A stretch of DNA of 64,000 nucleotides from Yoonia sp. F2084L (GCF_023015625.1 NZ_JALKAH010000004.1:124001-188000); one strand, 5' to 3'; counted from the first letter of the stretch, positions 27,490 through 36,607 are shown. Made by a program: numbers and translations. The notes: generated by a model from the sequence alone, not told the origin.

Positions 27490-28473
27490 ATGTTCAACTA
27501 CTCACTTAAGGGAATGGCCCTGGCGGCAGTTCTTCTCAGCGGCGCAACGACCGCTATCGCAGATGTCACTCTGCGCGGTGCAAGCATGTTTGACGAAGAC
27601 CATGCTTTCACGAAAACGATGCGTGAATTCGAAAGACTGGTTGCCGAAAAATATGATGGTGATGTCAGCTTTGATCTGCGCCTGAACGGAGAGCTTGGCG
27701 TTGAATCCGACTACGTGACGTATCTGAACCAAGGCGTCGCCGTCGATTACACAATCCTTGCACCGTCCAACATGGCCGTCTTTTCTGAATCAGTTCCGCT
27801 GATGGATATGCCGTTCTTATTCCGCGACCTTGAGCATTGGGACGCTGTGCTGTCGTCCGATGCCTTTGCCCCGCTTGAGGCCGATTTGCGCGAAGCCGCT
27901 GGTATCGTGATCGTCGGCTATCACGGCGGTGGCGTCCGTAATCTGGTATCCGCCGAACCGATCACCAACATGCAAGAGCTTGCAGATCACCGCATGCGTG
28001 TCATGGGTGCCCCCATTCAGGCGCAAACTTTCGATGCGGTCGGCGCAGCACCCGCAGCAATTGCCTATAACGAAGTTTACAATGCGATCCAGACAGGTGT
28101 CATTGCCGGCTTTGAAAACGAAGCTGCATCCATCCAGAACCTGAAGTTCTATGAGGTGGCGCCGCATATCTCACTCACGCAACATACAATCACTGTGCGT
28201 CCTATCGTGTTCTCGGCAAAAATCTTTGATGCGCTTGATGCAGACCTTCAGGCTGCAATCATGGCCGCTGGCAAAGAAGCCGGTGCCTTTGGCCGCGCCC
28301 TTGAGTCGGGTGCCGACGGTGAAATCCTCGCTGAAATGGAAGCTGCAGGTCAGGTGGTAATCCATGAATTCGACGGCCGTGAGCAGATGCTCGAACTGGT
28401 CGGCCCCGTTCAGGATGCTTACGCTGCTGAACTGGGCGCGACGGCGTTGCTCGAAAACGTGCGCGGTATGTGA
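27490..28473 (+). CDS. TRAP transporter substrate-binding protein (DctP family)
   Basis: A 327-residue periplasmic binding protein. The ATG after GGGAGGA gives a signal peptide (MFNYSLKGMALAAVLLSGATTAIA, cut before DVTLRG). The Arg of the carboxylate-binding motif lies in DHRMRVMGAPIQAQTF and conserved GFENEAASI follows. DctP proteins bind organic acids including sugar acids and uronates. The downstream KdgF, SDR and KdgK genes suggest an (unsaturated) uronate ligand. First gene of a six-gene operon plus a pseudogene. Confidence 0.9.
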   Translation: MFNYSLKGMALAAVLLSGATTAIADVTLRGASMFDEDHAFTKTMREFERLVAEKYDGDVSFDLRLNGELGVESDYVTYLNQGVAVDYTILAPSNMAVFSESVPLMDMPFLFRDLEHWDAVLSSDAFAPLEADLREAAGIVIVGYHGGGVRNLVSAEPITNMQELADHRMRVMGAPIQAQTFDAVGAAPAAIAYNEVYNAIQTGVIAGFENEAASIQNLKFYEVAPHISLTQHTITVRPIVFSAKIFDALDADLQAAIMAAGKEAGAFGRALESGADGEILAEMEAAGQVVIHEFDGREQMLELVGPVQDAYAAELGATALLENVRGM

Positions 28474-28570
28474 TCTCCCGGTTGGCGGGCGGAATGCTGT
28501 ACTTTTTCTGCCCGCTGACACTTCAACCTGACGCTGCTTGGCTGCGTTGCACTGCGAACGAGGGCAGATC

Positions 28571-29065
28571 ATGTTTGGAAGATATCTCGATACGTTCTGT
28601 GCAGGCCTTCGCATTTTGCTTGGTGTCTTGATGGGCTCGCTGGCGATACCAGTCGCGATGCAAGTGATCTCTCGCTACACTGGCCTCATCCCGACGTTTC
28701 TTTGGACAGAAGAGCTCGCGACATTTCTGTTTATCTGGATTGTGATGATCGGATCCGTGGTTGCCGTTTGGGATGGTACGCACTTTGACGTGCGCATTAC
28801 GCGCGATGCGGTCGGACCCTGGGGACGCCTTTTGCAAAACGGGGTAGTCCATATCGGGATCATGATCTTTGGCGCTCTGTTTCTGCTCTATGGCATTGAG
28901 TACACAGAGTTTGGCGGCAACCAGCGATCTGTGATGATGCGCGCAAATCTCGCCATCACACATGTTTCTGTGCCTGTTGCAGGCGGGCTTTGGCTTCTCT
29001 TTTCAGGCTATCGCCTGTTCGAAACTATCGCTGCATTTCGCAACCGTCGGGGCATCGGGTCATGA
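28571..29065 (+). CDS. TRAP transporter small permease (DctQ family)
   Basis: A 164-residue protein with four TM helices. The conserved EELATFLFIWIVMIGS segment (about 49-64) is the DctQ signature. It forms the membrane complex with DctM. The start at 28571 is used because the first TM begins shortly after MFGRYLDTFCAG. Its stop overlaps the ATG of the large permease (ATGA). Confidence 0.9.
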   Translation: MFGRYLDTFCAGLRILLGVLMGSLAIPVAMQVISRYTGLIPTFLWTEELATFLFIWIVMIGSVVAVWDGTHFDVRITRDAVGPWGRLLQNGVVHIGIMIFGALFLLYGIEYTEFGGNQRSVMMRANLAITHVSVPVAGGLWLLFSGYRLFETIAAFRNRRGIGS

Positions 29066-30375
29066 TCCTTGGTACCGCCACAGCGGCCTCAATGCTGATC
29101 GCCGTATTTCTGATCCTGATCTTCATCCGTATCCCAGTTGCCTTCGCGTTGGGCTTGTCGACCATCCCGGTGGTTTTGGTCGAATTGCGGCTGACCCCTT
29201 TCATCGTGCTGGACCGGATGTTCCAGTCCTACAACTCGTTCATCTTGCTGGCGGTGCCGTTCTTTCTATTGGCGGCAAATTTGATGAATTCGGGCAAAGT
29301 CACCGACCGGCTGATCGAATTGGCGCGTGTGCTGACCGGCTGGATGCCCGGCGGCCTTGGCCATGTAAATGTCGCGGTTTCCATGTTGTTTGCCGGTATC
29401 TCCGGGTCTTCAACTGCCGATGCAGCGGGCATCGGGAAAATTCTGATCCCAGCGATGGAAAAGGAAGGCTATGACACACGGTTCGCAGTTGCGATCACAG
29501 CATGTTCTTCAGTGATGGGCGTCATCATCCCACCGTCAATCCTGATGATTGTCTGGGGTGGCGTCATGCAGGTTTCGGTAGGCGCGTTGTTTCTGGGCGG
29601 TGCAATCCCCGGCCTGATGATTGGTCTGGCTTTGATGGCGACCGTCTATGGTTTCGCCAAAGCGCGCAATTATCCGGTGACGGCGTCCCCAAACTGGGGC
29701 GCGTTCTGGGCCGCATGGCGCGGTGCAGCACTTGCCCTGTTGACGCCGGTGTTCGTGATTGGTGGTATTGTCGGCGGGTTCGTGACGCCGACAGAAAGTG
29801 CGATCATCGCGGCGGGGTACGCGCTTTTCCTTGGCATGTTTGTCTATAAGACAGTCACGCCAAAGGACCTTGGCGGTATCCTGTATGATACGGCACGTTT
29901 TGCGGCGATCTCACTTTTCGCCATCGGAACAGCGTCGGCATTCGGCTGGCTGCTATCGTTCTATAATGCGCCGCGCCTGATCGTCAGCATTCTGACAGCC
30001 TGGGAATTCGGCGCGTTTGGGACAGCGCTGCTGATCGCCGCACTCTTCCTGATCTTCGGACTGTTCATTGACGCGATCCCGACCATTATCATCCTTGGCA
30101 CAGTCTTGATGCCCGTCGCACAGGCAGGCGGCGTAGACCCGATAGCTTTTGCAATCATTGGCATCGTCTCTCTGGCTTTCGGGCTTGTCACACCGCCTTA
30201 TGGACTGTGCTTACTCATCTCCGCTGCAATCGGTGGCCTCAACGTCGTGCAGGTGTTGCGTGAAGTTGTCCTTATCCTGGCACCGATGCTCGTCATCCTC
30301 GTTTTATTAGCTGCATTCCCTGAAATCATCCTCTGGCTCCCGCAAACCTTGATGCCAGGGGCATTCCCAAACTAG
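29062..30375 (+). CDS. TRAP transporter large permease (DctM family)
   Basis: A 437-residue permease of about 12 TM helices that drives Na+-coupled uptake. Signatures include VPFFLLAANLMNSG, MLFAGISGSSTADAAGIG (about 110-127) and GLVTPPYGLCLLISAAIGG near residue 375. The start at 29062 overlaps the dctQ stop by 4 nt; the longer open frame would begin inside dctQ. It works with the DctP and DctQ proteins encoded just upstream. Confidence 0.93.
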   Translation: MILGTATAASMLIAVFLILIFIRIPVAFALGLSTIPVVLVELRLTPFIVLDRMFQSYNSFILLAVPFFLLAANLMNSGKVTDRLIELARVLTGWMPGGLGHVNVAVSMLFAGISGSSTADAAGIGKILIPAMEKEGYDTRFAVAITACSSVMGVIIPPSILMIVWGGVMQVSVGALFLGGAIPGLMIGLALMATVYGFAKARNYPVTASPNWGAFWAAWRGAALALLTPVFVIGGIVGGFVTPTESAIIAAGYALFLGMFVYKTVTPKDLGGILYDTARFAAISLFAIGTASAFGWLLSFYNAPRLIVSILTAWEFGAFGTALLIAALFLIFGLFIDAIPTIIILGTVLMPVAQAGGVDPIAFAIIGIVSLAFGLVTPPYGLCLLISAAIGGLNVVQVLREVVLILAPMLVILVLLAAFPEIILWLPQTLMPGAFPN

Positions 30376-30445
30376 CGCCCGCTGGGCTGCTTTGACCCAC
30401 GCACAACAACTGCGAAATCGTCATTTCGCGAAAGGAAGGATCACT

Positions 30446-31189
30446 ATGAAACTCGCAGGTAAGACAGCCATCATAACCGGTGGTGGCCGTGACATTGGGC
30501 GTGCGGTTGCAACCAAGCTGGCCTCTGAAGGGGCGAATGTTGCGATCAATTATTTCTCAAGCTCCGCGGGTGCTGATCAGACAGTTGCCGAAATAGAAGC
30601 CGCCGGGGGCCGCGCATTTGCGATGCAAGGTGATCTCAACAAAAAAGAGGATGTCGATGCGCTGGTGTCAAAAACGGTTCAAGCGTTTGGCAGCGTTGAT
30701 GTCCTTGTGAACAACGCGGGCGGATTGATTGCACGCAAGACGGTTGCGGAAATGCCGCTTGAGCATTGGGAAGATGTGATGCGCCTCAATGTTACCAGCA
30801 CCTTCTTGATGACCCAAGCCTGCCTCGCAGAGATGAAATCAGGGGCTATCGTCAATCTGGCCAGCCAAGCAGGCCGTGATGGGGGTGGTCCGGGTGCTGT
30901 TGCATATGCGACTGCCAAGGGCGCTGTGATGACGATGACGCGGGGCCTTGCCAAAGAGTTGGGCCCGGACATTCGCGTCAACGCGCTTTGCCCCGGAATG
31001 ATTGACACGGATTTCCACAACATTCACACACCAGATGCAGGCCGCCGTGGTTTTGAAGCGAACGCGCCGCTGAAACGTCAAGGTCATGTCGACGATGCTG
31101 CAAATCTGGTTCTATTTCTTGCCTGCGACGACAGTGCATTTGTGACGGGCACCAACGTTGATTTGAATGGCGGCATGCTGTTTTCATAG
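30446..31189 (+). CDS. SDR-family oxidoreductase, probable uronate (DEH) reductase
   Basis: A 247-residue short-chain dehydrogenase. The cofactor site is TGGGRDIGRA (about 12-21), NNAG lies near 88, and the catalytic Ser and Y-x-x-x-K (YATAK) are at about 139 and 153-157. The start MKLAGKTAIITGG follows AAGGAAGGA. General SDR similarity alone would give 3-oxoacyl-ACP reductase; the neighbours kdgF and kdgK suggest reduction of 4-deoxy-L-erythro-5-hexoseulose uronate (DEH) to 2-keto-3-deoxygluconate, as done by the SDRs A1-R and DehR. The exact substrate is inference. Confidence 0.8.
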   Translation: MKLAGKTAIITGGGRDIGRAVATKLASEGANVAINYFSSSAGADQTVAEIEAAGGRAFAMQGDLNKKEDVDALVSKTVQAFGSVDVLVNNAGGLIARKTVAEMPLEHWEDVMRLNVTSTFLMTQACLAEMKSGAIVNLASQAGRDGGGPGAVAYATAKGAVMTMTRGLAKELGPDIRVNALCPGMIDTDFHNIHTPDAGRRGFEANAPLKRQGHVDDAANLVLFLACDDSAFVTGTNVDLNGGMLFS

Positions 31190-31206
31190 ACGAAAAGAGG
31201 CACCAA

Positions 31207-31518
31207 ATGTCCAACTTCCCGATTGTCCCCACCGGTGAAAATGTCACGCGGCAGGTTCTTTCTGATCATCCTGATCTGATGGTCGTTGCTTTTCGGTTTG
31301 CGGCCTCCGGTGCGATCGGTGCCTTGCATGATCATCCACACGTACAGTCGACTTACGTCGAAAGTGGACGGTTTCGGTTCACCCTTGGTGATAGCGAGCA
31401 AGAGTTTGGACCCGGCGATAGCTTCATCGTCCCGTCGGGGCAAACCCATGGCTGCGTCTGTCTGGCCTCGGGCACACTTGTGGACAGCTTCACCCCGCGA
31501 CGTGACGATTTTCTGTAG
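31207..31518 (+). CDS. kdgF: KdgF-like cupin (unsaturated uronate linearisation)
   Basis: A 103-residue single-domain cupin. Metal ligands are in HDHPHVQ (residues 41-47) and His81 (SGQTHG), and the tail VDSFTPRRDDFL matches the C-terminal end of KdgF proteins. KdgF converts cyclic 4,5-unsaturated galacturonate or mannuronate, released by pectate or alginate lyases, to the linear keto form. It lies between the SDR and kdgK, exactly where this step fits. The name rests on motif and context; a generic cupin is the alternative. Confidence 0.78.
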   Translation: MSNFPIVPTGENVTRQVLSDHPDLMVVAFRFAASGAIGALHDHPHVQSTYVESGRFRFTLGDSEQEFGPGDSFIVPSGQTHGCVCLASGTLVDSFTPRRDDFL

Positions 31519-31523
31519 TTGCC

Positions 31524-32435
31524 ATGCAGTTTCTGGCGATTGGTGAGTGTATGGCAGAGCTGGCCCCGATGGAACGGCCATCTGAATTCAGACTTGGCTA
31601 TGCAGGTGATACGTTCAACACCGCGTGGTACCTTGCCCAAATAGCACCGAACATACACGTAAGCTTTGCAACGGCCGTGGGCGATGACGTGATTTCGCAA
31701 GGCATGCGGGCTTTCATGCGAAACAGCCATATCAACGACGCGTTTGTGCAAGTCATTCCTGGCAAGACAGTCGGTCTGTATCTGATCCATCTTAAAGACG
31801 GCGAGCGCAGCTTTTCTTACTGGCGCAACAGTTCGGCGGCGCGGCAGCTTGCTGTTGATCAGGCAGCTTTGGAGCAATCCATGGTCCGCGCTGATCTCAT
31901 ATATTTCTCGGGAATTACGCTTGCGATCCTTGATCCGCAATCGCGCCAGAACCTGTTTAGCGCCCTGGGGCGTGCACGCGCAGCAGGCAAAACCATCGCG
32001 TTTGACACAAACCTGAGGCCACGTCTTTGGGACGACACTGACGAGATGATACAGACGATCATGTTTGCCGCCGCTCAGTCCGACATAGTCCTGCCGTCGC
32101 ATGAGGACGAAGCGGTTTGGTTTGGCGACAACAGCGCAACCGAGACCTTGGATCGTTACGCAAAGCTTGGTCCCGGACTTGTCATCGTAAAGAACAGCGC
32201 CGATCCGGTCGTATTTCAACATGCGGGCAAGCGCGGCGAAATCCATGTGGAACCTGCGATAGATTTTGTCGATACAACCGCGGCTGGGGATAGTTTCAAC
32301 GCCGGTGTTTTTGCAGAGATTATGAAGTCCGGTGATCCAGTCAAAGGCATAAAGTCAGGCTGCCGATTGGCCGGGCAGGTCGTAAGAAAGAAAGGTGCTC
32401 TTGTGCCAATCGAACCTTTGGAGGGAGTTGAATAG
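31524..32435 (+). CDS. kdgK: 2-keto-3-deoxygluconate kinase (PfkB family)
   Basis: A 303-residue sugar kinase. The N-terminal [13 protein letters not shown], the substrate segment [15 protein letters not shown] and the C-terminal catalytic [12 protein letters not shown] (anion hole and Asp base) match KDG kinases. It phosphorylates KDG to KDPG, which Eda would split to pyruvate and glyceraldehyde 3-phosphate; eda is not in this window. It starts 5 nt after kdgF. The uxuA remnant begins 2 nt after its stop. Confidence 0.87.
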   Translation: MQFLAIGECMAELAPMERPSEFRLGYAGDTFNTAWYLAQIAPNIHVSFATAVGDDVISQGMRAFMRNSHINDAFVQVIPGKTVGLYLIHLKDGERSFSYWRNSSAARQLAVDQAALEQSMVRADLIYFSGITLAILDPQSRQNLFSALGRARAAGKTIAFDTNLRPRLWDDTDEMIQTIMFAAAQSDIVLPSHEDEAVWFGDNSATETLDRYAKLGPGLVIVKNSADPVVFQHAGKRGEIHVEPAIDFVDTTAAGDSFNAGVFAEIMKSGDPVKGIKSGCRLAGQVVRKKGALVPIEPLEGVE

Positions 32436-32437
32436 CT

Positions 32438-32708
32438 GTGAAGCAAACATGGCGCTGGTTTGGGCCAAGAGACGCGATATCAATCTCTGACATCAAACAG
32501 ACAGGGGCGAGCGGCGTTGTCACGGCGCTGCAACACGTCCCGCCGGGGACAAACGTGGTCGGTTGCCGATATCAAGCTGCGGCAGCAACAGGTTATTTGC
32601 CCTCATGGCGAGGGATCAGGTTTGAGCTGGGATGTCGTCGAGAGTGTTCCAGTTTCTGAAGCCATCAAGTGCCAAAAAACCCCACAGCTGTTCAGCAACC
32701 CAAAGTAA
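32438..32708 (+). pseudogene. uxuA: Frameshifted and truncated mannonate dehydratase (uxuA) remnant
   Basis: A GTG start encodes [20 protein letters not shown] and then [15 protein letters not shown], the hallmark N-terminus of UxuA. The frame then breaks at about 32541-32550. In the next frame the similarity continues as [13 protein letters not shown], then [17 protein letters not shown], and ends at about 32708. One extra base in the CCGGGG run would explain the shift. Only about 80 of the usual 390 or so codons remain; the metal-binding domain is lost. It sits directly downstream of kdgK, where an intact uxuA would link mannonate to the same KDG pathway. Confidence 0.85.
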
Positions 32709-32734
32709 ACATCCGGTAGGATCTGAGAACCACA

Positions 32735-32770
32735 GGCCTGCTAGACGAAATGTCTAGCTGGCCCTTTTTT
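32735..32770 (+). terminator. Terminator ending the uronate operon
   Basis: GGCC-T-GCTAGAC pairs with GTCTAGC-T-GGCC (one T/T mismatch) around GAAAT, followed by C and six T residues. It lies between the uxuA remnant and the convergent exonuclease gene. Confidence 0.85.
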
Positions 32771-32789
32771 GTGCATTTTGCAATTCGCG

Positions 32790-34175
32790 TCACTCATGCA
32801 CTTCCAGTATGCGCCGATGTTTAAGCGCTTCATTCCGCACCTGTCCGAACGTACGAAAACCCCGCGCTTCAAGTATGGGAAGTAGAGCAGCAAAGGCCTG
32901 TGCCGTTGCCATCGCGTCGCCAAGACCGGTGTGGCGCAATTCTTCAGGGATGGTGATCTCAAGCCGCTCGCACAAAGCATCCAGCGTATGCACGGCAGAC
33001 CCGCCGAAAACGATTGCCGAAAGGTGGACAGTGTCCATGACCGGATTTTCAAAACCAACCCCGCCCCGGTTCAGGAATGCCATGTCAAAGGGCGCGTTAT
33101 GCGCGACCAGCACGGCATCCGCCGTGTAGGCCCGGAACGTCTCGTGCACTGCGGCAAAATCAGGGGCATCGGCAACCATAGTATCGTCGATCCCGTGCAC
33201 CCTGGTGGATTGGGCTGGAATGGGTCGGCCAGGGTTAACAAGCGTGTCAAACGTCTCGGCCAAAATGACCCGCCCGTTCACGACCCGCACCGCCCCCAGT
33301 TGCACAACATCGTCCTTTTGTGGATCAAGCCCGGTGGTTTCACTGTCGAACACAACGAAAGTCAGATTGCGCAGTGCTGTCTCATTGATATCCGTGGCGG
33401 GCGTTTGATCGAACAAATCAAAGTCATAGACCAAGGGCCGGGCTGCATCAGGGTCCAACGGCTCTAACATCACCATATATCCGCTGTCGTCGTCAAAGAT
33501 GCGGATATGACCCGAATAGACGGCCCCTGACTTACCCTTGATGGTGATCGCGCAACGCATCTGGCTTCGCTTTTTCATCTTCGCCAGCGTGTCATGCAAC
33601 GTGCCTTCATCCAGATAGTCGCAGACAGATGCGTTCAATCGGGCCGGTGCCTCTTTTTCCATCAGATCGGCAGCTTGCCCATCGTAAAGCACGATCTGGT
33701 CGTCTGGCCTTGCGACGATTACCGCAACGGGGATGTCCGACAGGATGCGCAAAAGCTGCGCGCGCTGGCGTTCCAGGCGGTCAGTCTTTTGCGCCACTGT
33801 TTCGGCGGTGGCCTGCGATGCTTCGCCCAACCTGTCGCTGATGGCACAGGCGGCAGGGGCGAGGTCACCGAGGTATTTAGCGGCCTTTTCATCAAGTGCG
33901 GTTTCAATTCCGGATTCCGCGCGCACGCGGATTTGTGCGGCCAGCGTCTCGATGGGTTTGCTGACGTTTTCGTCGAACAACCGCCAGACGAAGGTCGCCA
34001 GTGCCAGAATACCGAAGCCCGCGGTCACTGCCACGGTTGTAAAGGCCGAAAATGCTGCGGGACTGCCAAGTTGCCGATAGCCCAAGATCAGGGCACCCAA
34101 GATCACGGCAATCCCCCCAAGCCCAATCAGACTGAAAAAGAGAAACACGCGCAGGCGAAGGCTGAGGTGCGTCAT
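32790..34175 (-). CDS. Membrane-anchored DEDDh exonuclease (DnaQ-like) with PAS-type region
   Basis: A 461-residue protein. Two N-terminal TM helices (about 9-30 and 42-63) are followed by a HAMP-like linker and coiled coil (about 70-150), a PAS-like domain (about 150-255) and a C-terminal DEDDh 3'-5' exonuclease (about 285-455). Catalytic residues are seen in VVFDSETTGLDP, LVAHNAPFDMAFL and HTGLGDAMATAQ. The start at 34175 lies one base after the upstream gene's stop. It resembles a sensor kinase in which the output domain is an exonuclease. Its place in the acetate/symporter operon suggests a regulatory nuclease or oligonucleotide-cleaving role, not replication proofreading. Confidence 0.87.
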   Translation of the reverse strand: MTHLSLRLRVFLFFSLIGLGGIAVILGALILGYRQLGSPAAFSAFTTVAVTAGFGILALATFVWRLFDENVSKPIETLAAQIRVRAESGIETALDEKAAKYLGDLAPAACAISDRLGEASQATAETVAQKTDRLERQRAQLLRILSDIPVAVIVARPDDQIVLYDGQAADLMEKEAPARLNASVCDYLDEGTLHDTLAKMKKRSQMRCAITIKGKSGAVYSGHIRIFDDDSGYMVMLEPLDPDAARPLVYDFDLFDQTPATDINETALRNLTFVVFDSETTGLDPQKDDVVQLGAVRVVNGRVILAETFDTLVNPGRPIPAQSTRVHGIDDTMVADAPDFAAVHETFRAYTADAVLVAHNAPFDMAFLNRGGVGFENPVMDTVHLSAIVFGGSAVHTLDALCERLEITIPEELRHTGLGDAMATAQAFAALLPILEARGFRTFGQVRNEALKHRRILEVHE

Positions 34176-34176
34176 G

Positions 34177-34698
34177 TCACACGCCCTCGCACGCGGTCCT
34201 GAGTAGCGGGTCGGTCGCTTCAAGCGGGAACCACTGTGCATTCGTCACGGCACCGCCATCGCCAAAGGTGATCCCATCAACCACATCAGCGCGCTGATTT
34301 TCGGCGCAGTCAAATAGCATCGGCACCTTGGCGGTGCGCGTCCAGCGGCCGTAAAACACCAGATCGACTAGGCGTTGGTCGGGTTGGTTGGGATGTGTGC
34401 GGGTGCTTTGCTGATCTACGGCCACATATCGCGAGACGAACGGCGCAGTGTAGGTCCATGGGCGATAGAAGGCTTTTTCCTCAATCGTTTGTGCGACGAC
34501 CATGCCTTCTGGCATTGTGGCGGTGGTCCGAGAATACCAACTGTATTCACTCGAAATTGTCGCGGCCAGCATCGCGGCACCCGCAGAAGCGGGTATCAAC
34601 CATTTGGGTAGTCGCCCCTTTAGCGTTCTGTTCAACGCCCACACCAGCAATGCGGCAACAGCACCGGCCACAATGGTACCGATCAATTCGAAAAACAT
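34177..34698 (-). CDS. Uncharacterised membrane protein of the acetate locus
   Basis: A 173-residue protein with two TM helices at the N-terminus (about 5-22 and 33-50), then a soluble part of about 120 residues with a RTAKVPMLFDCAENQRAD segment. I do not recognise a domain with known function. It lies between the DUF294 and exonuclease genes, 1 and 24 nt from its neighbours, so it is co-transcribed. The soluble part is probably periplasmic and may sense or assist the symporter complex; this is inference. Confidence 0.75.
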   Translation of the reverse strand: MFFELIGTIVAGAVAALLVWALNRTLKGRLPKWLIPASAGAAMLAATISSEYSWYSRTTATMPEGMVVAQTIEEKAFYRPWTYTAPFVSRYVAVDQQSTRTHPNQPDQRLVDLVFYGRWTRTAKVPMLFDCAENQRADVVDGITFGDGGAVTNAQWFPLEATDPLLRTACEGV

Positions 34699-34722
34699 CG
34701 CCCCTCCTCCCTGTTTTGTATA

Positions 34723-36549
34723 CTAGCCCAAAACGCCGCGTCCTTGCATCAAGGCTGATTGCATAGTTTTGATCACCACAAAGGCATCGCGCAAGTGGCT
34801 GCGTTCAAAGGCGGACAGCTTTGTGGGTGGCAAGAAGTTATCCGGCGCTTTGCCTTGCTTGATCAGGCGGGCCTGATGCTCCAGCCGCGTTTGCGCGACC
34901 AGATCATAAGCATCCAGTAAATCACGCCCGCCGCTTTCGCTGATCACACGGCCAGCAATGGCCGCCTGCAAACGCGCCCTGGTATTGACCGGGTCTAGCT
35001 CGCCTTGCAGCGCGTACATGCGCCCAAGGTCCACGACCGGGACAACACCGCTGAGTTTCATATCCACCGTATTGCGATTCTCGCCGGAACGAATGGTGGC
35101 CAGCCCCTTGAGCATCCCCAGCGGTGTGCCGTGGGTCAGTGCATTCGTCGCCATATGTGCGGTGAAAATCGAATTGGCAGAGGCCGTCTTGAGCGTCTCG
35201 GCCTGCAACCCGTCGAACAGGCTGAAGTCACCCCCGATAGGTCGCAGGTCAAACATGACGGAGGCCAGCATCTGCGCTTCTTTGCTGGGGCTTTTGATCC
35301 AGTGCTGAAAATAGTCATGCCAAACCGAAACAGGCTGCCGCCAGCGCGGGTTCGTCGCCATCATGTCGCCTGGGCAATAGACGTATCCGCAAGCGTCCAA
35401 GCCATCGCTGACGCATTGCGCAAAAGGTTCGAAATAAGCCAGATCGGTTTCGCTCAGGTCATCTTCCAAAATCAGGCAGTTGTCCTGATCGGACACGCCC
35501 GTCTGTTCCTGCCGCCCTTGGCTGCCACAGGCGAGCCAGACATAGCGAGCAGGTGGCGGTCCATATTTCTCCACTGCCATCGCCAGCAGGCGCCGGGTCA
35601 CAACATCGGCGATATCGGTGATCATGCGCGTGACCACGTCATGCCGATTGCCAGCCGCGACAAGCTGCACCAGCAGATGCGGGATGCGTTTGGTAACGGT
35701 CGCCAGATCATCAACCGTTTCGGCACGGGCGGCTTCGGAAACGAAACCGGCAGTATTGGACGCCTGAAACCGGGTCAGATCGGTCTGGGTGACGATGCCC
35801 ACCAGCTTGCCCGCCTCGACAATCGGCAGGTGCCCAAGGCGGTATTCCATCATCATATGCAACACGTCTGATCCGATGGCAGAAGGCGACAAGACACGCG
35901 GATCGGGCGTCATGATGTCGCTGACGGGCGTGTTGGGGGGTAGCCCTTGGGCAAGTGCTTTGCCAGACAAATCGCGCACGGTCAGGATGCCAATCAGTTT
36001 TTTCTGCGCGACCACGCACAGGCAGGAAATGCGTTTGTCCTGCATTTTCTTTGCAGCGTTCTGAATGGTCGTTGTCGGCGCGCAGGTGACCGGGTTCGGC
36101 ACCATCAGCGTTGCGACCTGCACGCGTGTCAGGTCAAATCGGCTCAGGGCATCTGTCTTTTCTGTTTCGCGACTTCTATCAAAGAAACGGCGATAAGCGT
36201 CATGATCGGCACGCAGTTTGTGAAACGCCCCAGGCGGAATGCAGATCAGGCGCGTATCTTCTTGTGCATAGGCCGAGGTCACGGCTGTGCCGCCCTTCAT
36301 CAGCCCGCGTTCACCAAAGGAATTCTCGCGTCCAAGCTGCGAAATCAGGTTGTTGTTTTCGTCGCGAACCGTGACTTGGCCGCTTTCCACGATAAAAAGC
36401 CCGTCCATATCTTCGCCCAGATCGTAAATCTTGGCACCAGCGGGATAGGTCCGAAACATCACCTCTTTCCACAACGCATGAAACGCCCGATCCGGCAGGA
36501 CGTCGTAGGGGTGCAGTCGTTTGAGAAAGGACAGGGCGCTGTCGGTCAT
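34723..36549 (-). CDS. cNMP-binding/CBS/DUF294 nucleotidyltransferase-like protein
   Basis: A 608-residue cytosolic protein. Domain order is a cyclic-nucleotide-binding fold (about 12-125; GLFIVESGQVTV, LGRENSFGERGLM), a CBS pair (about 150-270), a DUF294 nucleotidyltransferase-like domain (about 280-420) and a DUF294 C-terminal helical domain. The GSQGRQEQTGVSDQDN motif near residue 340 keeps the G-S and D-x-D pattern of GlnD-type nucleotidyltransferases, so it may be active. It is conserved beside VC_2705-type symporters and probably couples energy or second-messenger state to acetate uptake. Substrate and target unknown. Confidence 0.88.
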   Translation of the reverse strand: MTDSALSFLKRLHPYDVLPDRAFHALWKEVMFRTYPAGAKIYDLGEDMDGLFIVESGQVTVRDENNNLISQLGRENSFGERGLMKGGTAVTSAYAQEDTRLICIPPGAFHKLRADHDAYRRFFDRSRETEKTDALSRFDLTRVQVATLMVPNPVTCAPTTTIQNAAKKMQDKRISCLCVVAQKKLIGILTVRDLSGKALAQGLPPNTPVSDIMTPDPRVLSPSAIGSDVLHMMMEYRLGHLPIVEAGKLVGIVTQTDLTRFQASNTAGFVSEAARAETVDDLATVTKRIPHLLVQLVAAGNRHDVVTRMITDIADVVTRRLLAMAVEKYGPPPARYVWLACGSQGRQEQTGVSDQDNCLILEDDLSETDLAYFEPFAQCVSDGLDACGYVYCPGDMMATNPRWRQPVSVWHDYFQHWIKSPSKEAQMLASVMFDLRPIGGDFSLFDGLQAETLKTASANSIFTAHMATNALTHGTPLGMLKGLATIRSGENRNTVDMKLSGVVPVVDLGRMYALQGELDPVNTRARLQAAIAGRVISESGGRDLLDAYDLVAQTRLEHQARLIKQGKAPDNFLPPTKLSAFERSHLRDAFVVIKTMQSALMQGRGVLG

Positions 36550-36574
36550 TCAAATATCTCGGAATAAAAGGAAT

Positions 36575-36600
36575 GGGCCAGCAACAACAGTTGCTGGCCC
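36575..36600 (-). terminator. Strong hairpin between the symporter and DUF294 genes
   Basis: An 11-bp perfect stem (GGGCCAGCAAC with GTTGCTGGCCC) encloses a 4-nt loop. On the minus strand it lies 7 nt after the symporter stop and is followed by ATTCCTTTTATTCC, a weak T-rich run. It is probably a partial terminator or RNA-processing barrier that lowers expression of the regulatory genes relative to acs and the symporter. Confidence 0.7.
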
Positions 36601-36607
36601 GATTGGT

